A stretch of 6,181 nt of DNA from an uncultured Clostridia bacterium (GCA_934613185.1 CAKTSO010000114.1:1-6181), one strand, 5' to 3'. Positions 1 through 5,737 are shown, counted from the stretch's first letter. Notes: a model not told the origin generated them from the sequence alone. Translations and numbers: made by a program.

Positions 1-471
1 CTCGCCCCGTTTGGCACGCCCGTAGCCGTCCTCGATATGCTCCAGCATCCATTTGAGCTTTGTACCGCTGAAATACGCGTCGACAACCAGACCCGTTTTT
101 TCACGGATCATCTGCGTTCTGCTGTCGCGCTTCAATTGTTCGCAAAGCTCCGCCGTGCGGCGACACTGCCAGACGATCGCCGGGCAGACCGGTTCGCCCG
201 TCTCGCGTTCCCAAAGGACGGCCGTCTCGCGCTGATTCGTGATGCCGATGGCCGCGATGTCTGCAGCATTCACGCCGCTTTCGCGGACGACCTGCTGCAG
301 CACGGCAAGCTGAGAGTCCCAAATCTCGTTGGCGTCGTGCTCGACCCAGCCGTTCTGCGGATAATACTGCGGAAATTCCCGCTGCGCCACGGCGGTCATA
401 TTACCGAGACTGTCGAATAAAATGGCACGGGAACTTGTCGTCCCCTGATCGGCGGCAAGAATATATTGCAT
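1..471 (-). CDS. glpK: Glycerol kinase, N-terminal part (cut by window edge)
   Basis: Phosphorylates glycerol to sn-glycerol-3-phosphate with ATP in the cytoplasm, feeding glycerol into glycolysis and phospholipid synthesis. The 157 visible residues are the first third of a protein usually near 500 residues; the reading frame is still open at the left edge. Seen: the FGGY-kinase phosphate-binding loop DQGTTSSRAI at residues 8-17, GWVEHD at 41-46, the glycerol-contacting NQRET at 79-83, IVWQCRRTAE at 99-108, and DAYFSGTK at 131-138, whose Tyr matches a glycerol-binding Tyr of the E. coli enzyme. These separate GlpK from xylulokinase and other FGGY sugar kinases. The ATG at 471 has an AAGGAG eight bases upstream (480-485) and a good promoter behind it. 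The gene diverges from the Pro/Ala-rich gene at 584. No glpF or glpD is visible here. Family assignment is firm; only the missing C-terminal part is unverified. Confidence 0.95.
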   Translation of the reverse strand, partial: MQYILAADQGTTSSRAILFDSLGNMTAVAQREFPQYYPQNGWVEHDANEIWDSQLAVLQQVVRESGVNAADIAAIGITNQRETAVLWERETGEPVCPAIVWQCRRTAELCEQLKRDSRTQMIREKTGLVVDAYFSGTKLKWMLEHIEDGYGRAKRGE

Positions 472-516
472 CGTTCGATCTCCTTCGTGTTTTTTCGTTC
501 CGAATCCTCTGTCTTT

Positions 517-545
517 ATTATGTCGCGCCGCCGCGCGGATTGCAA
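517..545 (-). promoter_or_regulatory. glpK promoter
   Basis: Read on the minus strand, TTGCAA (540-545) and CATAAT (517-522) are spaced by exactly 17 bases and lie about 45 bases before the glpK ATG, a normal sigma-A-type arrangement. The spacer is unusually GC-rich. The -35 box lies inside an inverted repeat, listed separately. Inferred from pattern only. Confidence 0.6.
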
Positions 546-554
546 GCGCAATTT
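539..554. promoter_or_regulatory. Possible operator / cre-like site over the glpK -35 box
   Basis: ATTGC (539-543) and GCAAT (548-552) form a perfect 5-base inverted repeat with a 4-base spacer. The segment 541-554 (TGCAAGCGCAATTT) fits the CcpA cre consensus TGNAANCGNWNNCW except for T in place of C at position 13. It overlaps the -35 hexamer, where a bound repressor would block RNA polymerase. Glycerol kinase genes are common targets of carbon catabolite repression in Firmicutes, so a CcpA site is plausible. A short site with one mismatch can arise by chance. Confidence 0.35.
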
Positions 555-583
555 CGCCGCGCCGTGTGCAAAAAGGAGTCCCT

Positions 584-1057
584 ATGAAAAACCGCATCGT
601 CATGAACGCGACGCTTGCGCCGCGCGTCAAAAAACAGACGCCGCCAAGCGCAGCGCCCTTCGCCGAACGAAGCGCCGCAAGCGCGCCCGTTTCCAAATCT
701 ATTGTTCAGGCTCCCGCGCCGCAGGTGCCGCCCGTATCTTCGGCAAAACCGAAAGTTCGGTCATCCGAATCCGCCGTGCCAAATCGCAGATCCTTTTCCA
801 AAACAGCGCAGACCGCCAAACCGTCCGCGTCGCCGCGTAGCTTTCATCATCCCGTCCCGGCGCAAAAGCCGCAAGCGCCCGCAAAGGATCATTTCTATCG
901 CTTCCCGGAGCGGGAAACGCTCGTTCTGTCGCCGCAGCCCGAACCGTTCGCCGCGCCACCGCTCGAATCCGTCCCCGTCGCGCCGCGCGCTTTCCACGCG
1001 CTTGCCGCCGTAAGAGCGCAGCAACAGCGCATTCTCTCGCGCCTGCCGCCGCAGTGA
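584..1057 (+). CDS. Proline/alanine-rich protein of unknown function
   Basis: Encodes 157 residues that I do not recognise. The ATG at 584 follows AAGGAG (573-578) at a good distance; an in-frame GTG at 566 lies upstream of that site and is less likely. By count, 27 residues are Pro and about 26 Ala, with many Ser, Lys, Arg and Gln and no Cys or Trp. It has no signal peptide or membrane segment, so it should be cytoplasmic, basic and largely disordered. Pro-Ala motifs (APAPQVPP, QKPQAPA, LSPQPEPFAAPP) recur without a fixed period. Only the last 40 or so residues, containing HALAAVRAQQQRILSRL, look able to form a helix, perhaps a partner-binding tail. The gene stands alone between glpK and a terminator. 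A GC-rich spurious frame is possible, but the ribosome binding site, the neat terminator after it and codon choice like its neighbours favour a real gene. Confidence 0.6.
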   Translation: MKNRIVMNATLAPRVKKQTPPSAAPFAERSAASAPVSKSIVQAPAPQVPPVSSAKPKVRSSESAVPNRRSFSKTAQTAKPSASPRSFHHPVPAQKPQAPAKDHFYRFPERETLVLSPQPEPFAAPPLESVPVAPRAFHALAAVRAQQQRILSRLPPQ

Positions 1058-1100
1058 CCCCGTCTTGTTTTCATAAACGATCTCATTTCATAATAAAAAG

Positions 1101-1126
1101 AAGCACCTGCAAAAATACAGGTGCTT
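1101..1126. terminator. Bidirectional Rho-independent terminator
   Basis: A perfect 9-bp stem (1101-1109 with 1118-1126, arm AAGCACCTG) encloses an 8-base loop. On the plus strand TTTTT follows the stem; on the minus strand a CTTTTTATT run follows shortly after it. It therefore ends both the Pro/Ala-rich gene (stop at 1057) and the tRNA-Leu transcript (3' end at 1133). Confidence 0.85.
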
Positions 1127-1132
1127 TTTCAA

Positions 1133-1215
1133 TGCCGATGGTGGGGATCGAACCCACACGCCATTACAGCACGCGATTTTGAGTCGCGGTCGTCTGCCAA
1201 TTCCGACACATCGGC
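1133..1215 (-). tRNA. tRNA-Leu (anticodon CAA)
   Basis: The 83-base minus-strand sequence folds as a class II tRNA. The 7-bp acceptor stem GCCGATG/CATCGGC is perfect and followed by discriminator A. The D-arm carries the TGGCAGAC element, and the anticodon stem CGCGA/TCGCG holds loop CTCAAAA, giving anticodon CAA, which reads UUG. A variable arm precedes the T-arm GTGGGTTCGATCCCCAC. The discriminator A and the long variable arm fit leucine. The bases after the discriminator are TTG, so CCA is not encoded and must be added by tRNA nucleotidyltransferase. It is a single-gene unit with its own promoter and terminator. Confidence 0.95.
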
Positions 1216-1232
1216 TTGTTGAGAACGGATTC

Positions 1233-1261
1233 ATTATATCGGATGCACGCAGCAATTGCAA
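1233..1261 (-). promoter_or_regulatory. tRNA-Leu promoter
   Basis: On the minus strand, TTGCAA (1256-1261) is followed after exactly 17 bases by a perfect TATAAT (1233-1238). The predicted transcription start is about 10 bases before the mature tRNA 5' end at 1215. This is the strongest-looking promoter in the window, as expected for a stable-RNA gene. Confidence 0.75.
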
Positions 1262-1307
1262 GTTTTTTCGCAAAAGAAACCGCAGATGCGAGAACTTGCC
1301 GCGGACG

Positions 1308-1337
1308 GCTTCCGTCTTTAGAGCTTCCGTTTTTAGA
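1308..1337. repeat. 15-base tandem duplication
   Basis: Two adjacent 15-base copies, GCTTCCGTCTTTAGA (1308-1322) and GCTTCCGTTTTTAGA (1323-1337), differ by one base. The first copy together with the bases before it also forms a small hairpin, GACGG-ctt-CCGTC (1304-1316). The repeat lies upstream of the plus-strand candidate promoter at 1349 and behind the tRNA promoter. No function is evident; replication slippage would explain it. Confidence 0.6.
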
Positions 1338-1348
1338 AAAAAAGCGTT

Positions 1349-1376
1349 TTGCAATTACCGAAACCGGGATTATAAC
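1349..1376 (+). promoter_or_regulatory. Candidate promoter in the 1216-1626 gap
   Basis: TTGCAA (1349-1354) and TATAAC (1371-1376) are separated by 16 bases. The predicted start near 1383 falls directly before the foldable segment ending at 1452. It points away from the tRNA promoter and toward the regulator gene at 1627. The boxes are reasonable, but the case is weaker than for the tRNA promoter. Confidence 0.4.
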
Positions 1377-1382
1377 ACGTTT

Positions 1383-1452
1383 TTAAAGCTGGCGTTATCA
1401 ACGTTTCCGAACCGTCACTGCCGGATCGGGAATCATCCGCCGCAGCTTTTTT
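1383..1452 (+). ncRNA. Candidate structured RNA or leader attenuator ending in a T run
   Basis: AAAGCTG (1385-1391) pairs with CAGCTTT (1443-1449), and after a 2-base bulge GCG (1392-1394) pairs with CGC (1438-1440). Inside, an arm at 1403-1414 pairs with 1422-1433 with two G-U pairs and one A-A mismatch, leaving a 7-base loop. The outer stem runs straight into TTTTTT (1447-1452), as in an intrinsic terminator. With the promoter at 1349-1376 this would give a transcript of about 70 bases. It could be an independent small RNA or a premature-termination leader of the regulator gene, whose start is 175 bases further on. It matches no RNA family or riboswitch that I recognise. Confidence 0.35.
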
Positions 1453-1498
1453 CTCCGATAAAAAATGTAAATAACGTATCAAAATTAGGTTTTTACAC

Positions 1499-1527
1499 TT
1501 GATAGACAAACCGTTCCGTGTTATTCT
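1499..1527 (+). promoter_or_regulatory. Candidate promoter of the HTH regulator gene
   Basis: TTGATA (1499-1504) and TATTCT (1522-1527) are separated by 17 bases in an AT-rich stretch. The predicted start near 1534 gives a leader of about 90 bases before the ATG at 1627. It lies downstream of the T run at 1447-1452, so transcription from here would bypass that possible terminator. I see no clear operator around it. Confidence 0.45.
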
Positions 1528-1626
1528 TCTATTAAATGAATCGAATTCGCATTTTCGGCATTGTTGAAATTTATGAATTAATACGTGATTCGTTTCGTCA
1601 TTGAAACTCTCAAAAGGAGGGATCAA

Positions 1627-2802
1627 ATGGAATACATTTCCGTGCCGGAAGCGGCAAGCAAATGGGGCGTCCATGTGCGTATTGTTCAGCAATACTGCAA
1701 ACAGGGCCGCATCGACGGCGCGCGCAAATACGGAAACGCCTGGCTGATCCCCGCAAAAGCCGGGAAGCCCGCACGGCTTTCCCGCGCAGTGAAAACGCCC
1801 TCGCCCGCTTCCCCCTATATGGGATGCGGTCTGTTGAACGCAGTGCTCACCATGCCGCGCAAAAACGCGGACCATGTGCTGTCATCTTTGGAAAGCACGC
1901 ATCAACGTCTGCAATGCGCCGCGGAGCTTGCCTATCTGCGCGGCGATTTTCGTCCTGCGGCGCAGCGGTTTTTCGACGTGGAATCCGCCAACGAAACCAA
2001 AATGTGCGCCGCGCGTCTCGGGATTATGGCCGCGATCGCTTGCGGCGACTTCGGACTTTATCAAAAGATCGAACGTTTTTTGGAGCATTGTCTTCACAGC
2101 GAAAGCGAACAGACGCGATTCTATGCGCAGATGACGCTTGCCGCACCCGCTCTGAATCTGTTTTTGCCAGAAGCCGCACCGATGCCGCAGCTCGATCACA
2201 AAAAACACTTTGATCTTTCGGAAGAAGTTCGCCCGATGATGATGTATCTGCACGCCAAATCACTGCAGGGCCGGGGAAAATTCACCGAACTGCTCGCCAC
2301 CTGCGAAGCGGCGCTGCTGTTTTGGCAAAAGCCTTATACGTTCACTCTTTTGGACGTTTATCTGTTGTTGTTCTGCGCCGAGGCCTGTTTCCGTCTCGGG
2401 AAAACCGCCGAATACGACCGCTGGCTTTGCAGCGCGCTGGAGCTTGCTCTTGTGCAGGAAATTATCACACCCGCCGCGATTTTTCTTCCCCGTCTGGACG
2501 CCCGTTTTTTAACGACCGCGGACAGGATCGATCCTGCCATGGCAAAGCGCGTCGTCGCCCTTTCCCGGACGCTCGCACACAACTGGCGTTTGTTCCACCA
2601 AAGCTATGCCAAGGCGCACATAATGCGCATTCTTCTTCCGCGCGAATATCGTGCCGCGCAGATCCTGACGCAGGGTGACAGCGTCGCGCAGGCCGCACGG
2701 GAATTGGCGCAGACGCAGGACGAGATCCGCGACATGGTGCGAAGCGCCTGCAAAAAGCTTTCCGTCTCTCGGCCCGCCGATCTTGCCGATTATATCCGTT
2801 GA
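1627..2802 (+). CDS. Transcriptional regulator with N-terminal excisionase/MerR-like HTH and C-terminal LuxR-like HTH
   Basis: A 391-residue cytoplasmic protein, probably a DNA-binding regulator. Residues 1-45 (YISVPEAASKWGV, VQQYCKQGRIDGARK, AWLIPAKA) match the helix-turn-helix and wing of the excisionase/MerR-like domains common in Clostridia. Residues 50-80 are a Pro/Ser-rich linker. Residues 80-330 are helical, with TPR-like pieces such as AAELAYLRGDFRPAAQRFF (98-116) and LLFCAEACFRLGKTAEYDRW (247-266), suggesting a protein- or ligand-sensing scaffold. Residues 337-391 resemble a LuxR/GerE HTH: LPRE, then ILTQGDSVAQAARELA, then KKLSVSRPADLADYI. The ATG at 1627 is chosen because AAAAGGAGG (1612-1620) lies six bases before it; an in-frame ATT at 1585 has no such site. 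There is no receiver, ATPase or membrane domain. The gene is monocistronic, so its targets cannot be read from context. The N-terminal domain is clear, the C-terminal one likely and the TPR call tentative. Confidence 0.85.
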   Translation: MEYISVPEAASKWGVHVRIVQQYCKQGRIDGARKYGNAWLIPAKAGKPARLSRAVKTPSPASPYMGCGLLNAVLTMPRKNADHVLSSLESTHQRLQCAAELAYLRGDFRPAAQRFFDVESANETKMCAARLGIMAAIACGDFGLYQKIERFLEHCLHSESEQTRFYAQMTLAAPALNLFLPEAAPMPQLDHKKHFDLSEEVRPMMMYLHAKSLQGRGKFTELLATCEAALLFWQKPYTFTLLDVYLLLFCAEACFRLGKTAEYDRWLCSALELALVQEIITPAAIFLPRLDARFLTTADRIDPAMAKRVVALSRTLAHNWRLFHQSYAKAHIMRILLPREYRAAQILTQGDSVAQAARELAQTQDEIRDMVRSACKKLSVSRPADLADYIR

Positions 2803-2822
2803 CCGCAGACGCCGCAAAGCAA

Positions 2823-2855
2823 AAGCCGAAAGCGTAATTTCTGCGCTTTCGGCTT
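2823..2855. terminator. Bidirectional terminator between convergent genes
   Basis: A perfect 12-bp stem, AAGCCGAAAGCG (2823-2834) with CGCTTTCGGCTT (2844-2855), has a 9-base loop. It is followed by TATTTC and a later T6 run on the plus strand, and by a TTTTGCTTT-like tract on the minus strand. It lies 21 bases after the regulator stop and 16 bases after the acyltransferase stop, so both converging genes can use it. Confidence 0.85.
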
Positions 2856-2870
2856 ATTTCTATCGTTTTT

Positions 2871-4040
2871 TCAGCGGACCTGATCTTCGTTGCCCGTGAA
2901 GTGATAGCACAGCTTCACATATTTATAGGGATTGAAGCGTTTCGGGCCGTTGATCATGAACGAGCCGTCGTGTTTCGTTGTAAACAGGATCTTCGTGCCC
3001 GCAATGGGCGAAATGATCGTGATCTCGTCGAACGGGAAGTGATGCTCCCCCTTCGGCGTCGTGACGCGCATTTCGGTCTTGTCGATCTCGATGTGTCCGA
3101 TGCCGAGATCCTCGCGCAGTTTATTGCGGTCGCACGTTTGAAGGAACACGCCGTCGTCGGAGAAGATCACGCCCTCCGCGTCGTTGAAGCGATCCAGCTG
3201 TGCATCCTGCCACGCGACCCAATCGGCGACGTTTTTGATGTCCGTGTCGAAATCTTCAAACGCGAACGTGGTGTTCTCCGTGTATTCCGCGCGCAGCCCG
3301 CAGTGTTTGCAGGTCACATATTTGCCCTTGGAATACAGCGTGCTGTCCGCGCCGCACCTGGGGCAGATATACAAAAGACGCTCCAGATATTCAGCGCGCG
3401 TGCGGGAACGATAGCGATACCTCGTCTTTGTCTCGTCGGTATAAAGCTCCTTTTGGATCAGATCGACGATCTCCTGTTCGGACATATTGGCGATCTGTTC
3501 GATCGTCAGCGTACGCTTGACACTGCCGATGAAGTGGCCGCGCCGCTGCGTGCGGCACCATCTGGGATCCGCACCGTAGCCGCCGCTCAAATGAAAGAGG
3601 GTGACGGGAACCTTCATCTTTTTGATGAACCGCCCCATCGACTCGGGAACTTTGCCGAAGCAACCGTCGTAAGTACGGCTTGCCTCCGGGAAAATGCCCA
3701 CGACGCTGCCCTCGCGCAGGACGCGCATCGTCGTCAGAAGCGAAGCGGGATCGGTCCCCGCCTTAACCTTCGGGATCGGCGCGAACAGATAGTTCATCCG
3801 TTCGGACTTTTTCCCTTCGTTGAACATATAGTCCCCCGCCATGATATACACCGGACGGTTAAACGCCAGATTCACAAGATAGCCGTCGTAAAAGCTCTGG
3901 TGATTGGCGAGGATCAGCTGCCCCTGCGATTTTTTCAGTTTATGCACTCGCGTACGATAACCCATTTTGAGCCAGGCATATCCGGAAAAGAACGTCTGAA
4001 GCGCCCAAACAACGACACGATGCCTTTTTTTCTCCCACAT
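2871..4040 (-). CDS. PlsC-type 1-acylglycerol-3-phosphate acyltransferase with zinc ribbon and C-terminal extension
   Basis: Likely transfers an acyl chain to lysophosphatidic acid, or a similar acceptor, at the cytoplasmic membrane face during phospholipid synthesis. It has 389 residues against roughly 200-250 for a plain PlsC. Seen: a hydrophobic N-terminal stretch (about 9-26); the catalytic H-x4-D motif NHQSFYD with His47 and Asp52; and FPEASRTYDG at 117-126, the acceptor-binding block (usually FPEGTRS). Then comes a CPRCG (226-230) plus CKHCG (244-248) zinc ribbon. Residues 255-389 are beta-rich (DDGVFLQT, IEIDKTEMRVTT, EITIISP, KILFTTKHDGSFMING), recalling a PH/GRAM-like fold. The ATG at 4040 has AGAGGTGG six bases upstream. 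An in-frame ATG at 4085, adding 15 residues, has only GAGG touching it. A -10-like TACAAT (minus strand, 4112-4117) has no good -35. Acyltransferase family is firm; exact substrate and the extension's role are inference. Confidence 0.85.
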   Translation of the reverse strand: MWEKKRHRVVVWALQTFFSGYAWLKMGYRTRVHKLKKSQGQLILANHQSFYDGYLVNLAFNRPVYIMAGDYMFNEGKKSERMNYLFAPIPKVKAGTDPASLLTTMRVLREGSVVGIFPEASRTYDGCFGKVPESMGRFIKKMKVPVTLFHLSGGYGADPRWCRTQRRGHFIGSVKRTLTIEQIANMSEQEIVDLIQKELYTDETKTRYRYRSRTRAEYLERLLYICPRCGADSTLYSKGKYVTCKHCGLRAEYTENTTFAFEDFDTDIKNVADWVAWQDAQLDRFNDAEGVIFSDDGVFLQTCDRNKLREDLGIGHIEIDKTEMRVTTPKGEHHFPFDEITIISPIAGTKILFTTKHDGSFMINGPKRFNPYKYVKLCYHFTGNEDQVR

Positions 4041-4046
4041 GGAGAT

Positions 4047-4054
4047 CCACCTCT
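4047..4054 (-). promoter_or_regulatory. Ribosome binding site deciding the acyltransferase start
   Basis: AGAGGTGG on the minus strand lies six bases before the ATG at 4040. The upstream in-frame ATG at 4085 has GAGG directly abutting it, too close for normal initiation. This favours the 389-residue product over the 404-residue one. Confidence 0.6.
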
Positions 4055-4177
4055 TTTTGACTTCCGCTTCCCCCGCGCTTCCCATCCTCGGGAACGCTTT
4101 TCGGTATCTTTATTGTACGTTCGTTTGATGAACCCCGTGTGAACTGAATTACCGTTTACGAAACCTTAATTCGTCAA

Positions 4178-4232
4178 AAAATCCCCTCGTAAAGCTGCCT
4201 TCGGATAAGAAAACAGCCAATAAGGGGATTTT
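4178..4232 (-). terminator. Rho-independent terminator of the hydrogenase gene
   Basis: AAAATCCCCT (4178-4187) pairs perfectly over 10 bp with AGGGGATTTT (4223-4232). The 35-base loop can form an inner GCTG/CAGC stem (4194-4197 with 4214-4217). On the minus strand a TTTTTTG tract follows, 15 bases after the hydrogenase stop begins the stem. It separates the hydrogenase unit from the acyltransferase gene, implying that the latter has its own promoter. The A/T flanks could give weak activity on the plus strand as well. Confidence 0.75.
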
Positions 4233-4246
4233 CTGATTTTCGCTTT

Positions 4247-5695
4247 TTAAACGATCGTGCTGATCGCACTGCCGATCGTCTTTTCATGCGCTTCGTGGCC
4301 GTATTTGTCGACCTCGATTCTATTCTTTTCGCCGTGCGTCAGGCATCCGGCGCCGCCGATGCAGCCGCCGACGCAGGCCATGCCCTCGATAAAATTGCCG
4401 ACGGGTACGTTGTGCGACAACTTCATCAGCGCCGCGCGGCAGGCCTCGATCCCGTCACAGGAAACGGCCTTCAGCGAAAAATCGGAACCGTGCTCGGCAA
4501 TGCCTTCCGCAATGGCGTCGGCAAGACCGCCGCAGCGGGCAAAGATCCGTCCGTAATAGGAAGCATTGTCCAAGACGCCTTCTTCCAAAACTGTGATGTC
4601 GATGTCTCTGCTGTCAAACAGCGCCTGCAGTTCCTCAAAGGTAATGACCGAGTCGATCCAGGGGCGAACCTCCTCGCGCTGGAACTCCATTTTCTTGGCG
4701 GTGCAGGGGCCGATAAAGACCGTTTTGGCATTCGCGTCGTTCTGTTTGATATACCTGGCAATCGTCGCCATCGGCGACAGGTTGTGCGACACCATTTTTT
4801 TCAGATCCGGGAACGATTTTTCCACATAGGCGACAAACGCCGGGCAGCAGGAGCTCGTCAAAATTCCCTTTTCGATCAATTCCTGCGACTCCGCCCACGC
4901 AACCATATCCGCACCGAGCGCCGCTTCGACAACCGTGTGGAAGCCGAGACGTTTGATGCCGGTAACAACCTGTCCGAGTGTCGCATAGCGGAACTGACTG
5001 GCAATCGACGGCGCAACGACGGCATAGATCTTTTGGGTTTTATCCGCAGCGGCGGCTTTCAAAAGATCGATCGTATCCAGAATGAACGATCGATCGGTGA
5101 TCGCACCGAAGGGGCACTGGTACACGCACGCACCGCAGGAAATGCACTTGGATTCATCGATCGTCGCCTCCTGCGTCTCTCCCTTTTTAATGGCGCCCAC
5201 CTTGCATGCGCGTTCACAAGGACGCTTATGGTTCAGGATCGCGCCGTAGGGACAGACCTTCGCACACATGCCGCACTCCACGCATTTTGACTTATCGATA
5301 TGCGCTTTCTGATTGGCGTCGAACGTAATCGCGCCGCGACGGCAGACATCCTCGCAGCGATGCGCCAGACAGCCGCGACAGGCCTCGGAAACTTCATAGC
5401 CGCCGACCGGACATTCGTCGCAGGCGATGTCGATGACGCGGATGACGCTCTTGTCTTCGTCCTTTGTGTCGACGCGCCCCATTGCAAGCTTCACGCGCTC
5501 GCCCAAAATGGCGCGCTCTTTATATACACAGCAGCGCATCGTCGGCACTTTCCCGGGAACGATCTTCTGCGGAATATCCAAAACATCCTGCGTCAATGTA
5601 CCTTCCCAATACGCACGCGCAACCTCGCGCAACACTTTGTATTTCAGATGCTGTACTTTGGTGTCAAACTTTCGCACCGTTTTTTTGCCTTCCAT
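4247..5695 (-). CDS. Monomeric [FeFe] hydrogenase, group B type
   Basis: Likely interconverts protons and H2 in the cytoplasm using ferredoxin electrons. The 482 residues carry, in order: an N-terminal cysteine set (C92, C95, C106, C109, C114, C118); a ferredoxin-type CxxCxxCxxxCP at 138-149; C160 and C164; a second ferredoxin motif at 184-195; and the H-cluster domain from about 224. H-cluster motifs are TSSCCPAF (280-287; C283 equivalent to the proton-transfer Cys, C284 a cluster ligand), IGPCTAKK (328-335; C331) and EGMACVGGCIGGAGCL (437-452; C441 and bridging C445). Phe instead of Trp in motif 1 and Gly-Pro-Cys instead of Met-Pro-Cys in motif 2 fit group B rather than group A enzymes. All four cluster-ligand cysteines are present. 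The ATG at 5695 is preferred because a GGGGGG tract lies six bases upstream; an ATG at 5725, adding 10 residues, has no ribosome site. It follows the phosphatase gene by 42 bases, so is probably co-transcribed. No HydE, HydF or HydG maturase is in the window. Confidence 0.92.
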   Translation of the reverse strand: MEGKKTVRKFDTKVQHLKYKVLREVARAYWEGTLTQDVLDIPQKIVPGKVPTMRCCVYKERAILGERVKLAMGRVDTKDEDKSVIRVIDIACDECPVGGYEVSEACRGCLAHRCEDVCRRGAITFDANQKAHIDKSKCVECGMCAKVCPYGAILNHKRPCERACKVGAIKKGETQEATIDESKCISCGACVYQCPFGAITDRSFILDTIDLLKAAAADKTQKIYAVVAPSIASQFRYATLGQVVTGIKRLGFHTVVEAALGADMVAWAESQELIEKGILTSSCCPAFVAYVEKSFPDLKKMVSHNLSPMATIARYIKQNDANAKTVFIGPCTAKKMEFQREEVRPWIDSVITFEELQALFDSRDIDITVLEEGVLDNASYYGRIFARCGGLADAIAEGIAEHGSDFSLKAVSCDGIEACRAALMKLSHNVPVGNFIEGMACVGGCIGGAGCLTHGEKNRIEVDKYGHEAHEKTIGSAISTIV

Positions 5696-5701
5696 CGTTT
5701 T

Positions 5702-5707
5702 CCCCCC
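5702..5707 (-). promoter_or_regulatory. G-rich ribosome binding site for the hydrogenase
   Basis: On the minus strand GGGGGG followed by AAAACG precedes the ATG at 5695. It is not a classical GGAGG, but it is the only purine-rich stretch at proper distance from either candidate start. It lies inside the reading frame of the longer alternative starting at 5725. Confidence 0.4.
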
Positions 5708-5737
5708 GTTGTTCCCCGTTTTCATTGGATAATGAGA

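Noticed and set aside
37..420. Plus-strand open frame of 127 codons at the left edge
   Set aside because: It is antisense to glycerol kinase, which is certain from its motifs.
1133..1215. tRNA-Leu as an integration site for a mobile element
   Set aside because: No integrase gene and no second copy of the tRNA 3' end is visible in the window.
1088..1354. Minus-strand open frame of 88 codons
   Set aside because: It runs through the tRNA-Leu gene, its promoter and the terminator, so it is not a protein gene.
1333..1875. Minus-strand open frame of 180 codons
   Set aside because: Half is antisense to the regulator's N-terminal HTH and the rest covers AT-rich intergenic DNA; no ribosome site or motif.
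2901..4142. Long plus-strand open frame of 413 codons
   Set aside because: It lies wholly opposite the acyltransferase gene, shows no recognisable motif, has an Arg/Ala/His-rich composition typical of antisense frames in GC-rich genes and lacks a ribosome site.
4086..4177. Promoter for the acyltransferase gene
   Set aside because: A promoter is expected because a terminator lies upstream, but only an isolated TACAAT (minus strand, 4112-4117) is seen; no -35-like hexamer lies at 16-18 bases, so it is not listed as a feature.
4286..5290. Plus-strand open frame of 334 codons
   Set aside because: It is antisense to the hydrogenase, whose cluster motifs prove the opposite strand is coding; its composition is that of a mirror frame.
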